Shown in pieces: positions 1-11,946 of a stretch of 64,000 bases of DNA. Below the pieces are notes generated by a model that ran no database searches, had not been told where the DNA came from, and saw only the letters and a list, made by a program, of their open reading frames with translations. A program made the position numbers and the translations under genes. This DNA is from Labia minor (lineage: Eukaryota; Arthropoda; Insecta; Dermaptera; Spongiphoridae), in the NCBI GenBank assembly GCA_963082975.1, contig OY720345.1, positions 7,714,491 through 7,778,490 of the forward strand, in the 5' to 3' direction. The stretch's first letter is position 1. Every line of letters begins with the position of its first letter.

Positions 1-418
1 CAGTGGGATGAATTGATCAACTTTTGGTGCAATTCCGGAAACCGGAAGTGGAAGTATTAGCGATCGACGATAGGAAGGAAAGGGTTATTTTCACACCAAA
101 GGAGATTTTTTTATATATCACCACGAATCATGCACTTTGTATTGGTTTTATCCTCGAGAAAAATCATATTTATTAGTTTTTTCTTGATTTAAAATTATAT
201 GACGTCATCCAGCCATTCATGACGTCACAGCCTGGTCTTGCATATATATTATAAATAAAATAAAATTAAAAATGTTTATATTTATTATTTATGTATCCAT
301 ATCTGTTATTTATTACATTAATAGATATATGAAAATTATTTGAAATTGTTTCTGTAGCTGGAAATTAATTTATTTCAAACCGTCGGTCGGTTCGGACCTG
401 GCCACAGGTCAACTTATT
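1..418 (-). repeat. Dispersed bipartite repeat, copy A (cut by window start)
   Basis: This matches the copy at 3731-4350 starting from its middle: both contain CAGTGGGATGAATTGATCAA, a TATGACGTCATCC segment and end with GGTCCGGACC-like text before AGGTCAACTTA. The window therefore begins inside the element and the (GACG)n half is off the left edge. Orientation is given relative to the copy at 5881-6535. No coding capacity is seen. Confidence 0.85.
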
Positions 419-580
419 TTAAATTTAAATAGATATGATGTCACAAATGACGTTACAGCCAGCGCCTGTAATATATATCTATTCTTAAAATAAAATTAAA
501 AATATTTATAATATATCCATATTTGTTTTTTATTTCATTAATAGATAGATACATTTAAATTATTTTAAATTGCCAAACCC
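419..580. repeat. Fragment of a GACGTCAC-containing repeat module
   Basis: Contains ATGACGTTACAGCCAGCGCC, TGTAATATATAT, then AAAATAAAATTAAAAATATT. The same order occurs at about 59,065-59,220 (GTGACGTCACAACCACCGCC). It resembles the AT-rich arm of the bipartite repeat immediately upstream, so the two families share a module. Confidence 0.6.
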
Positions 581-585
581 GATAA

Positions 586-870
586 TAAAGAATCATTTTT
601 TTTATTGACCGAGTGGTGGCTGGGTGAACCAGGTATTATTATTGAGGACCCCAGTTAAATCATTTTAATCAAATTGATGCAATGATGTAACATTTAATAA
701 TTGTAATAAATAATTAAACAATTGTATATCAATATTTTTTAAAGGGTCGAGCTAGAGCTCGTTGTCCCAGGTATTAATATTACCAGCCAAACCCAATAAT
801 AATGAATCATTTTTTCAAAGAACTTAATTACCGAGCCGAGGCTCGGGGTCCCGGTACTTATACATTAATG
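586..870 (+). repeat. Fold-back repeat with CCGAGCC/GGCTCGG hairpin, copy 1
   Basis: Holds AAAGGGTCGAGCTAGAGCTC, then ACCAGCCAAACCCAATAATA, ATGAATCATTTTTT, and the near-palindrome CCGAGCCGAGGCTCGGGG followed by TCCCGGTAC. The same string of blocks appears inverted at 26,962-27,080 and 27,206-27,330, and in this orientation at 59,790-60,130. The superfamily is not recognised and no protein is encoded. Confidence 0.7.
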
Positions 871-1699
871 TTGAATAAGACTTCGAAAATATCAGGGTCC
901 CTTCTCTACAAACTAAAATAAGGCCACTCCTTGGAATATTATAAAAAGTTTCCCTCTTACTTAGAAAATAAACGTGTTTCTATATATGTAAGTAAATTAT
1001 AAAAGTTCAACATCTGTCCTAAACCTAAAAACATCAATTTTACGGCATATCTTTTAATGATTTCTCACCTGATCATTATAACTAATTTGAACAGTTGATC
1101 TATTAATGTAGACAAAAACAATTGAAGCTACAAAAGTATGCTAATAATATTTCTTTATTAACTTTATATAAGGACTAATAAATATAATAGTAAAACTAGC
1201 TAAAAAAAATGGAAGATTGTCCTAAATAAATCTCTAGATTCACTCATATGATTATTTTATTTTATTTGAGGAAATCTGCCAGAACATTAAAAACTGAATA
1301 ATGATCTTTATACTATTACACATGCTGAATCAATAGCATGCATGCATCGAAAAAAAAACAATTAATCGAAAAGAAACGTATTATAAACAAATACCAAAAT
1401 AACTGGATTCCTAATTTACATAAATTAACAAAATTCTAATATATCTATAAATATGTATATATATAGATATCATTAAACCGATTTGGAATTATATTATAAA
1501 GTTGTGAGGATTGACAGTATCCTATCCTCTAGAAATTGCAAATTAAAACCTGAAACCTAATGTCAATAAATACTTATAAATATATATACGAAGTTTGTTC
1601 ACAAAAGAAAAGGTAAATTTTGAATTATTTTTCTTAAAGTATTATTTATTCATTAATATTCATTTTGTCCTCTTCAAATTAATTCCCCTCAGATATATT
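871..1699. other. AT-rich DNA, nothing recognised
   Basis: No open frame with a recognisable protein, no RNA gene and no clear repeat structure. Runs of A/T predominate. Confidence 0.6.
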
Positions 1700-2440
1700 T
1701 AATGAATTCATGCCAGCGCTTCTTCCAATCGTCGAATCACTTCTGAAATGCGCTTTTCGGTATTTCCATCAGCGTGTTCTTCGATTCCGACTTTATCTCA
1801 TCCAATTGTGGCAAAACACTTTCCTTTCATTGGTCTCTTCAGTTTTGGGAATAGGAAAAAGTAGCAGGGACAAATCTGGTGAATACGGTGGTTGAGGCAT
1901 CATCGCGGTGTTCTTTTTGGCCAAAAAATCATGAACAAGCAATGATATGTGAGTTGGTGCATTATCGTAATGCAGAATACATGATTTGTTTTTCCACAAT
2001 TGAGCCATATTGCTTCACGCAAACGTTGCATAACTTCCTTGTAGTATTCCTTATTGGCAAGAACTCATGATGCACCACGCCATTGTAATCGAAGAAAACA
2101 CAGAGCAAAACCTTCACATTTGATCGAACTTTGCGTGCTTTTTTAAATTGCTTGTACCACTTATAAACATTTTTTTTGAGATAAAGTAGACTCTTCGAAT
2201 GCCACAGGCAACATTTTAAGTGCGTTGGAGCACTTTATTCTGTTTTTAATACAGATTCTTTGATCCATTTTTTTAAGAAAAAAATCAAAGAACACATAAA
2301 AACATGAGTAACTTTTTCAGTTGTCAAAAACAAACTACTAATCCAAAATGGCTGATAATGTCAACATATGAGAAACATATGTATAACAACATAACAAAAA
2401 AAAAACAATTTCGATTCTTTCTTTTGAACAGACCTAGTAT
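1700..2440 (-). pseudogene. Decayed mariner transposase with internal deletion
   Basis: Read on the minus strand, an N-terminal stretch starting near 2268 (MDQRICIKNRIKCSNALKML) is followed directly by catalytic-core peptides VLLCVFFDYNGVVHHEF and LHYDNAPTHISLLVHDF, then PPYSPDL and finally KSAFQK-stop-FDDWKKRWHE near 1710. This is the order of a mariner transposase. The first Asp (FFDYN), second Asp (YDNAP) and third Asp (YSPDL, 34 residues later) of the D,D34D triad are all visible. Frameshifts, stop codons and loss of the segment between the DNA-binding and catalytic parts make it non-functional. The text near 2405-2440 (GATTCTTTCTTTTGAACAGACC) resembles a mariner inverted terminus; I could not find its partner, so the left boundary is approximate. 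Confidence 0.85.
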
Positions 2441-3730
2441 ATGAATATTCATGCGAAATAATTATAATAAGAAATTATTGAATGAATATCTATATAAAAT
2501 TATAAAAGTTATGATACCAGTGAATGAAATGTGCATGATAAATTTTCAACTTTCTCAACTTGAATAATATTCCTCAATGTAAGTTTCTGGAAACAAATAA
2601 CAAAACAATTTATTTGTTTTGATTTATGGTCTGCCAAAACATTTTACTTCTTTTCCAAGGTAAATTGTAAATATTTATGTGTGTGTGTTTTTTTTTAAAA
2701 AGACAATTCTTCCCACAAACAGTCAGTCCCTTTCTGATCCAACTTTTACCTTTATACTTACAACCCACCCATTGGGACTCATTTTCAACAATTTGTTTTT
2801 TCCTTTATCAATAATCTTTGCACTAATCTTTTTCTCATTTGAGTAAAATGTCTTCTCCATCTTGTTAAATCAATTCTCCATTGTATTAGGATGGTCACAT
2901 TCCATGTAAAAGTACAATACTTTAATATAATATGAAATAATTTTTTATAAATGGATTAAGCAAAGAGAAAAATTCAATAACTAGTTTTACGAAAGATTTA
3001 AAAAAAAAAAAAATTTAAAATAATAAAAATTAATTTGTTTTTCTAAAAAAAATTTTTTTTCATTTATTTCCAATTGGTTTAGAGAAAGAGGGGAGTCTAA
3101 GAGACTATAAAAATACAAAAACCAATATCTGTTTTAAAAATCCCCCATTCACACATACAAATAAGCCAAAGCCAATAAATAAATTAATAAAAACGATTAT
3201 TATATGCCATTATTAAAGGAGGTCACAAGTTGATATTTTCTCTACTCAACATGCATACATGGTACTTAATCAATTAATAAATATATTTTCTATTTGTCTC
3301 AATTTTCTTAATGTATTTATTTTATTTATTTATTATTATTATTTTTTATTATTTTTTTTTTGGATTAATATGAATATAAAAAATTGAATTCGAATTTGAT
3401 AATGATCATCAGTATCTAAATATATAATAAGTATTTTTAAAAAAAAATAAAACTATTGTATTATACATTGTAAAGAGTAAAGAATAGTAAAAAGTTTGAT
3501 AAAATGTTTTTTTTTAAATTTTTGAGTAACTATAGGTACTTAACTTTAATTATCAAATTAAAGAAAAGTTAATTATGGTCATACTCAAGTGGAGTGGAAA
3601 TGTTGAAAACATCTAAAAATAGAAACCCTTTGAATATAATATCATTAAAAGCAAATACATATTTACTATATAGATGTAAAAGATTTTATAAATACATTTA
3701 TTTATTTATTATTTTTTTATAAAATTCCTT
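2441..3730. other. AT-rich intergenic DNA, nothing recognised
   Basis: Homopolymer-rich sequence (for example A13 near 3001 and T-runs near 3340). No coding frame or structured element was identified. Confidence 0.6.
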
Positions 3731-4350
3731 TTTACCGACCGACGATAGTAAGGGAGGTATTGTTTTCACACCAAATTTCACATATGGAGATTTTTACATA
3801 TCTCCATGAATCATGCATTTTCTTAACAGAAAAAAGTATTTTTAGCATGATGTCTGTCCGTCCGTCTGTCCGTCCGTATAGATGTGTACAGCCTGAACGG
3901 CTCAACGGATTTTGATGAAATTTGGTATATTTACTTAATGCATCAGTGGGATGAATTGATCAACTTTTGGTGCAATTCCGGAAACCGGAAGTGGTAGTAT
4001 TAGCGATCGACGATAGGAAGGGAAGGGTTATTTTCACACCAAATTTCACATGAGGAGATTTTTTTATATATCACCAGGAATCATGCACTTTGTATTGGTT
4101 TTATCCTCGAGAAAAATCATATTTATTAGTTTATTCTTGATTTAAAATTATATGACGTCACAGCCTGGTCTTGCATATATATTATAAATAAAATAAAATT
4201 AAATAAATAAAATAAATATTTATGTTATATGCCTATCTGTTTTTTATTACATTAATAGATATATTAAAATTATTTGAAATTGTTTCTGTAGCTGGAAATT
4301 AATTTACTTCAAACCGTCGGTCGGTTCGGACCTGGCTACAGGTCAACTTA
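3731..4350 (-). repeat. Dispersed bipartite repeat, copy B
   Basis: A complete copy in inverse orientation to 5881-6535. It starts TTTACCGACCGACGATAGTAAGG, contains (CCGT)n near 3856-3880, the core AACGGATTTTGATGAAATTTGG, a second GATCGACGATAGGAAGG module, and ends TTCGGACCTGGCTACAGG then TCAACTTA. It lacks one of the two TGACGTCA sites found in other copies. Confidence 0.9.
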
Positions 4351-4851
4351 TTTTTAATTCTTTCTATTTATTGTATCTAGAAGTCTAAATTTAATACTTT
4401 TATTTTGGCAAATAAATATCTTTTTTATACGATTTTTAGGCCAATGGTATAATTCGTTTTCAACTAATTTTTTTCTTTTCTTTTCCAAATTACCTAGTAT
4501 ATTACTAAAATAAATGTCTACCATAAAGTGGTTAAGGCCTTTTAAAACTCTCTAAAGAATCCTATAATTTGGAATTTTTTTATTTTTCATTTTTATTTCT
4601 TTGATAGAAAATATAAATTAATTCATTAATTAATTGTAAAAACAATAAAGTTATCACTTTATATAAACCATTTCATTGGGATTGACAGATGGAAAAAAAG
4701 ATGATTAAAAATAGGTGTATAATAAATACAATGATGAAGAAATAGGCCTGAGTATTGAACCAACCAATATCGTTATTATTTCCACGAGATGGCGGAACTT
4801 AGCAACAGCGCCTAAATTTTAGGCAACCATTCTTAAGAGGGTAGTTTTTCT

Positions 4852-4911
<60 letters not shown>

Positions 4912-5880
4912 TAGGCAGGTACCCTTTAACTTAGATTATTTCTTCCCACATTCTACATGTGTACTACACATAGTTTAGGTGTGAATAATTAATTTTTAAT
5001 TTTTTTTTTTCATTTTAATTTATTTTTTATATTAATTAATTGATTCAATTCATATTTTTTTTTTTGAGAACTATGATTTTAATTTATTGAATAAACCAAT
5101 AAACCATTAAGATATCTGTAAATCAATTAATTAAAATAATAAATAAATAAATATCGTTATTTGATAAATGCTAATTCATAGTTTTCATGTTAATTTTGAA
5201 AATGGGAAACATAAATTTTTTAGTCGAGTCAATACGAATTAAAATAAATAAATAAATGTAAATGTAATATTTTAAAATATCTCTTTTATATAACACAAAA
5301 ATGTATTCTTTTACTTTTATATAATGTAATTATATTTATTAAGTGTATTGACGAAAATATATATATATATATAACAACCTCAATTGTTTTTTTTTTCTTT
5401 CTTTATACTTTTCCATTTATATTTATTTGACTAGTATTACTACTACTCCACATTCTTTGTTTTGTTGTTGTTTTTTTTATATTTGTATTTGATCTTTAGT
5501 ATTTTTCCCTGATGGCCAAAGTTGTTGAATTTCAATGGGTGGCCATTCATCCTAAGAGGCTAGTTTAATCTAAAGGGGAGCATTTCATTGATGTGATTTT
5601 ATTGACAAATATCAGCATATTTTTTCGTTTATATTATAACCATCTTTTTTTTCACAATAGCACATTGAAAACATAATATTCCGAATCTATAAATCTTTTT
5701 CTTCTACTACAAGAGTTTATATTGTAGTCTAAATAAAGAAATGCTACAATATTAATAAAATTTATACTTTTTACCTTTTCTCTTTATATTAAAAATGAAA
5801 AATTAATATGTTTGCATTTCACGACATAATTAATTTATTTACATTTACTTACATATTTTTTGAAATTTTTCAAAAAGAAA
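4351..5880. other. AT-rich intergenic DNA
   Basis: Apart from the (GT)n tract at 4854-4910 this interval shows only A/T-rich simple sequence. The region 5500-5600 is somewhat less AT-rich but gives no protein I recognise. Confidence 0.55.
4854..4910. repeat. (GT)n microsatellite, about 28 units
   Basis: Uninterrupted GT/TG dinucleotide tract of about 57 bp following TTTCTCA. Confidence 0.98.
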
Positions 5881-6535
5881 TAAGTTGACCTGTGGCCAGG
5901 TCCGAACCGACCGACGATTTGAAATAAATTAATTTCCAGCTACAGAAACAATTTCAAATAATTTTAATATATCTATTAATGTAATAAAAAACAGATATGG
6001 ATATAACATATATATTTTTAATTTTATTTTATTTATAATATATAGCTGAAGTAGCCGGCGTTGCAGGCGTTACCCGAGGCTGTGACGTCATGAAGGGCTG
6101 GGTGACGTCATATAATTTTAAATTAAGAAAAACATAATGAAGATGATTTTTCCCGAGGATAAAACCAATACATTCGTGGTGATATGTAAAAAAATCTCCT
6201 TATGTGAAATTTGGTGCGAAAATAACCCTTCCCTTCTTATCGTCGATCGCTAATACTACCACTTCCGGTTTCCGGATTTGCACCAAAAGTTGATCAATTC
6301 ATCCCACTGATGCATTAAGTAAATATACCAAATTTCATCAAAATCCGTTAAGCCGTTCAGGCTGTACACATCTATACGGACGGACAGACGGACGGACAGA
6401 CGGACGGACAGACATCATGCTAAAAATACTTTTTTCTGTTAAGAAAATGCATGATTCGTGGAGATATGTAAAAATCTCCACATGTGAAATTTGGTGTGAA
6501 AACAATACCTCCCTTACTATCGTCGGTCGGTAAAA
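5881..6535 (+). repeat. Dispersed bipartite repeat, copy C (reference orientation)
   Basis: The best full-length copy, about 655 bp. In order: TAAGTTGACCTGTGGCCAGG; ACCGACCGACG; an AT-rich arm; GGCTGTGACGTCATGAAGGG and GGGTGACGTCAT (two perfect TGACGTCA palindromes); a module from about 6172 ending ATCGTCGATCGC; TCATCAAAATCCGTTAAGCC; (GACG)n at about 6379-6412; a second copy of the module from about 6447 ending ATCGTCGGTCGG. The termini carry ACCGACCGACG and CGTCGGTCGGT as an imperfect inverted pair. No open frame is conserved between copies, so this is a non-autonomous repeat of unknown superfamily. Confidence 0.9.
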
Positions 6536-9079
6536 AACAATACTAAGTAAATAAACGAATGTTTAAGCTATTATATATATATATTTATATATAACTGTAT
6601 ATATGTCATATAAATATATAATTATAAATTATACTTATTGTATAAATATATAAGAAGTTTACTATCAAAGGGCTCCTTGAAGAAAATTTTATATATATAT
6701 ATATGTATTTTTTAATGTAATAAATATATTATATATTGTTTTTCCCTAAACTAGACACATAAGTACTAAATATTCAATGTTTATAAGATATTTGAAAAAT
6801 AAAAAACTTGCCATGGGACCATTTAAGGCAACTAGTTTCCTAGATTGGGTTGGTAGTTCACCCCCCCCCCCCCTCCTTCCAATCCAAGGAACAAAGGACG
6901 ACCTGACCTTGTCGGTACTATATGAATTTATAATTAATAAGCTATTTAATTTAATTGTAAATTCTCGTTAATTTTTATTTATTCGGTTATAATATTTATT
7001 AGTATTTAATTTAAGTTTCTTAATAATTTGTTTGCTACAAATTCGGTAATTGTGAAAAGGCAAGCAGATTCAGTGTCACATTTAAGGCAATTAGCAAGTA
7101 CAGTTAGTCTCAGTTTTCGGCAAGTAAATTTATATTGTGAATTTAACAAAATATTGACAATTGATTGAACTTTAAAATATTGCCTGAAAACATTATATAC
7201 TATTACTATTAACATCTTGCTGGAACGTTTCATTTATTCATTAACTAGTAAATTAGAAGAAATTTAAAATTTTACTTTCAATTAAAAAAAAAAAAAATTT
7301 TTGAATTATATTTTTAAATTTATAAAAAAAAATCTTGCAAGGCAAACTTCTGAATCTCTGGTATTGTTCAAATTTTCTTTTTCAGTTAAACTATTTTATA
7401 TATATTAGAAAAAACATAAAATATTTTAAAAATTCAATCATTCTTAAATCAAATGCAATTGAATATTTAGATCAAAGGTAATTAATTTAACAGTTAATTT
7501 TATAATTATATCTATTAAAATAAATAATGAAGGAAATTATTTTAGAATATATATAAGATTAATTATCACTCAAGAAATTGACTATCCTTATTATATAATT
7601 TAATTAATAAATCAAATTATATATATTTATAATGGAGTATTATAATAATCTTTTAGTTACTTACATATTAAATTTGAATGTTTGAAATGTGAATTTATAT
7701 TTTCTTTATTTCATGTCAAACTTATTTCATTTATATGTAGACTAATTCGATTAAATTAAATTATATAAAAAATAAAACATGTAGATATAATTTTTATTTC
7801 CAAGTTTATATTTACATGACTTTGATTATGTAGAATATATTTATATCATTTAAATATCTAACTAGGTGAAATAAATAGAATTGAGGATAGATACAAATAT
7901 CAAAGTCATATCAATGCAAATTGTCCTGATTGTCTTCCACTTACTGACGTGCAACTGATTTGGTTGGTAGGTATCATTTAATTCAGCGAAGGAGTAAGAA
8001 AGGAAGGCTGTTGCCACTCTGCATTAGGAAGAAGTTGGAAGAAAGTTTCATTTCACAAGACAATGTGCAGGTATTGGGGTGGGGTGGGGGGTGGGGGGGT
8101 TAAGGTGTGTATGTGTGGAAAGAGAGAAAGAGATGAGAGGGAAAAGGGTTTATTTAATTTCAACAGTCAGTTTTATAAGATTGTCTTTTATTCAATTGTA
8201 GAAACAATTTCTATTGTACTAGAAACCTAACTTAGTAATACTAAATAATATTTATTATATGTAAATTTAAAATAACAAAAAAATTATTTTTCTTTTTGTT
8301 TTGACAGAATATGATTAATTTATTTTTAACGTATGAAATATTATATAAATTATAAATTTTATTTAGAAAAATAATTAATTCTACTAATGTAGACAATATT
8401 GAATTAGAATATATATTAATAGAGCATGCATACCACACAATATGCCAATTATAATTATATATATATATATATATATATTTTATAATAAAATGATTTTTTT
8501 ATAGTTAATATAACTTAATTTAATTTAATTAAATTTATGTTAGAATACAATAATAAATAAATAAATGTAAAAATAATTAATAATAAATAGAAAATCTAAA
8601 AAAATATTAAACAAAAATATTGTTTTTTTATTTTGTATCAATTAAATTTATACTACAGGTACATGTACCACACATGTAGTTTAATTAATTAATTATAATT
8701 AGTACCTGTATGTTTAATATTATAATGTGTAATAGTGTTGAGTGAATTTTTTCTAAGTGAAATTGATTTTATTGAAAGAAAAAAAAAAGAAAAAAAAAAT
8801 AAAGAAAGAAAAAAAGTGATTAAATGCTACAAGGTGTTGCATTATTATGTGTTACGAATCCTACCTTAGTGCCCACAGAAAGATAATCCCTGGAAAAAAG
8901 AAAAAAGAAAGAAATATAGAAAAATAATAAAAAAAAACAAACGAGAGAGATATACAGTATAGAAAAAGTTGAAGAACAGAGAGAATATAATCACACACAC
9001 TTTCTATAGTCACACTCATACAATGTAAAAGAGAGAAAGAAGAGAGAAAATATTTAATAAAAAAAAAAATCAAAGTAAA

Positions 9080-9111
<32 letters not shown>

Positions 9112-9598
9112 GGATTTGATAGAGATTAAAAAAAGATTAATTATTATTTATTAACTGAATGAATGAGAGATTATAGAATAAAATTATAAATGAATAAAAA
9201 GATAATACGATTTTGTTAAATAATATTCTTTAATGAATAAGTATTGGAATTATTTCTTTTATATGTATTAGGTCTAATATTTATGGATATGTTGATTCAT
9301 CCACAATTGTAATCCCTATTAAATATCAAAATAGATGATGTATGTAGAGATTGCTTGGGATTGCGTGTATATTAATATTAATATTAATAGAAGTATATAC
9401 ATATTATAATAATAATATCAAAGGTGTATCGGATAAACATCGTGAACAAGTTGTCAGTGAAAACAGCAGAGCAGGAATTCAAGATTCTAATTCAAAAGCA
9501 TTCATTCGATCAAGTTTGAAATTTATTTGCTTACTCAAAAGTTATTTAATGATAATAAAGCAATCAAATTATAATATTAAAGGGACAACTAACTAATA
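6536..9598. other. AT-rich intergenic DNA with simple repeats
   Basis: Contains a poly-C run (about 6859-6872), a G-quadruplex-forming run at 8076-8099, (AT)n near 8455-8476 and (AAT)n near 9081-9108. The stretch 7920-8110 is less AT-rich than its surroundings but gives no recognisable protein or RNA. Confidence 0.5.
8076..8099 (+). other. G-quadruplex motif on the plus strand
   Basis: Four runs of at least four G separated by single T: GGGG-T-GGGG-T-GGGGGG-T-GGGGGGG. This fits the canonical intramolecular G4 pattern with one-base loops. Confidence 0.9.
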
Positions 9599-10045
9599 CG
9601 AGGGTGGGGTGAAAAGTTTCCGGCCTGGCCAAGAAAAACGATGTTTTTAAATTTTTTTTTTTTTTTGCTTTATTTTTCAACATTCAAGATAGCTGAGACT
9701 TGTACGATGTTAGCTGAACGTGTGCGAAATATTTTGCACAACCATTGGAACATGGAAAAGCTGTGTGCTACGTGGATGTCGCGTTTGCTAACGTTACACC
9801 AAAAACTGCTTCGAAAAAACATTTTTATCGACAATTTGGCGCTGTAGGCGTAATCCAAACGAATTTTTGCGTCAATTCATAACTGTTGATGAGACTTAAA
9901 TTAAATTAAATTAGTTAAATTAATTAGAACACCGTTATGAGAAATGTATCAGTGTTGATGGAGCTTATGTTGAAAAATAAAGTAAAAAAAAAATTAAAAA
10001 CATCGTTTTTCTTGGTCAGGCCGGAAACTTTTCACCCCACCCTCG
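9599..10045 (+). mobile_element. MITE with long TIRs and TA target duplication, copy 1
   Basis: Starts CGAGGGTGGGGTGAAAAGTT and ends with its inverse complement AACTTTTCACCCCACCCTCG; the complementarity continues inward for over 40 bp (TTTCCGGCCTGGCCAAGAAA). Both ends are flanked by TA (9597-9598 and 10,046-10,047), the Tc1/mariner target site. The 447-bp element has no intact transposase. A second copy lies inverted at 17,935-18,347 and shares internal text such as CGACAATTTGG. Confidence 0.9.
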
Positions 10046-11382
10046 TATAACATCTCTACTATATGTATATATTTTATATAATTATATATTATAAATAAAA
10101 AATATCTGTTAGAAATAAGTCAGGTATTATTTTTATTTTTGAAATATAATTTAAATAATAATCTATTTAATCTATCTATATATATTTATTCGATTTTTCT
10201 AATACATATTAGTTTTATTAGATTTTTCTGGCTCTTGGTAGATTCAATTCATTTTTATAAATTATATCTATTTTATAATGCCCTTCGTATTCTTTTCCTT
10301 TCCCTGGATGTTTGGCGCCCACGCTTTCATTTTTTACATATGATTAATTGTAAGGAAATTATTTTCTCCTTTTTAGTGCATTTAAATAAAAGCGTGTTTT
10401 AAAAAACTTTTTTTATATTTTCTTTATTTCCTAATTTTTAGTCTTGACAGAAATTTCGCCCAGTTTATGATTCCAGGTTATAGTGTTAATAATTAATTAA
10501 TTTATTAATAATATATAATAATAATATATAATAATAATATTATTATTAATTATTAATCATTTGAAATATTTAAATAGTTTTAATTTTATTAAAAATAATT
10601 TATAATTGGAGTTTCATTAAATTTTGTTTAATATAAATTTTTTATTTTTATTAAGTATTATGTTTTTTTTTAATTCACAGATTTTAAAAATCCGTATTTT
10701 GAAAAATTAAAAATATTTATTTTTGATTATTGCATTGTCATTGACTTTCAATATAGGTTTCAAATTTAAGCGAAATCGCTCAACCAGAAGTGGGTCAAAT
10801 TCACCTTGCAAGATTTGACAACAGAAAAATAAAAGCGTGTAAAAAAAACAAAAGTTTAAAATAATAAAAAAAAATGTTAATATTTGGGTATTATTTTATC
10901 CTCCATTGTAACCAGAACTGGTTCAATTTTTGAGGGCATAGATTTGCTGTTTTTTTTTTATTCAAAGAAAATTAATGGAAATCCTTTGAGCTTGATTCAG
11001 AGACGAAGTTTAGCTTAAGTAGACATCTCTTTAATCTTTTGTTGGTTTGTATAAGAATTTTCTTGTCAGCTGTCCGGTCTTTTCTCTCTTTCTCTCTCAT
11101 AAATGGTTGAATGCAAAAACAAGGAAAAGACTGTGAGGGGGGGGGATGTTTCACGAATCTTGTAACGCCTGAAGGCTTATATTTTGTTTGCATACACCTT
11201 TTTTTTTATATTGTTTGCCACCTGACAGTCAAAAGAAAATCGCCCTTGGCCATATAATCTTATATATATATATATATATATTGAGATATCTACGATTCTA
11301 AATATACACGAGTGTGTGTGTGTGTGTGTGTGTGACCGACTTTTTATTTTAAAAAAACAAAACATTTTTCATTTAATTATTA
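10046..11382. other. AT-rich intergenic DNA
   Basis: Contains (AT)n near 11,263-11,281 and a (GT)n tract near 11,311-11,333. The text GCTCAACCAGAAGTGGGTCA near 10,778 resembles part of the repeat starting at 11,383 and may be a diverged fragment. No gene seen. Confidence 0.5.
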
Positions 11383-11946
11383 TATTCTGAGATTTTGATG
11401 TTTTTATATGTTTTGAAAGTTCCTGAATCATTTTCACTAAGGTTGAGAAAAATGTCTGTCTCTCTCTCTCTCTCTCTGTGTAGACAAGATTACGCAAAAA
11501 CGGTTTGAGCTAGAATCATGAAAATTAGTACATGGGCATTATTCAAAATTCGTAGTTTTCTATCAACTTTTGAGAAATGTAGCTCAACCGGAAGAGGGTC
11601 ATTACCTACAACGTTTTGATTTTTTTTCCTCTAAAGTGACCGTAAAAATAAAGATATATATTTGATAGTTTTTCACATGATTAATAATTGTATAAAACTG
11701 CTATATATAGAATTTCAGCTTGATTGAATGGCTGAAAGTACCAGAATGAATTTTTTAACACTGCAAATCTCACGCGCCAACACCTGACGTGGTGCCATCA
11801 ATAAAGAGCCAAACATGCGCTGGTTTAATAAATATTATTTATTAATTTTAATTTATAATTAATAATTAATTAAATTTAATTTAAATATAATATATTATGT
11901 TAATTAATCCAATTCAAATTTGCGAGATAGTCGAGTGGAGACACTT
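11383..11946 (+). repeat. Dispersed repeat family 2 (GAGATAGTCGAGTGGAGACAC end), copy 1
   Basis: Order of blocks: GAGATTTTGATGTTTTTATA, a CT/CA microsatellite, TAGACAAGATTACGCAAAAA, CGGTTTGAGCTAGAATCATG, GTAGCTCAACCGGAAGAGGG, TTTTCACATGATTAATAATT, ATCTCACGCGCCAACACC, AAAGAGCCAAACATGCGC, ending GCGAGATAGTCGAGTGGAGA. Other copies are at 20,761-21,360, 21,940-22,531 (inverse), 26,525-26,671 (inverse, partial) and 61,455-62,103. Non-coding. Confidence 0.85.

Noticed and set aside
6379-6412. (GACG)/(GACA) unit runs resembling a CRISPR or tandem array
   Set aside because: They are microsatellite tails inside a dispersed eukaryotic repeat, with units of 4 bp and no unique spacers.
6777-6971. 64-codon frame over the poly-C run
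   Set aside because: Low-complexity Pro run with no conserved motif and AT-rich ends.
9351-9858. Small frames in and near the first TA-flanked MITE
   Set aside because: The second MITE copy does not preserve these frames.
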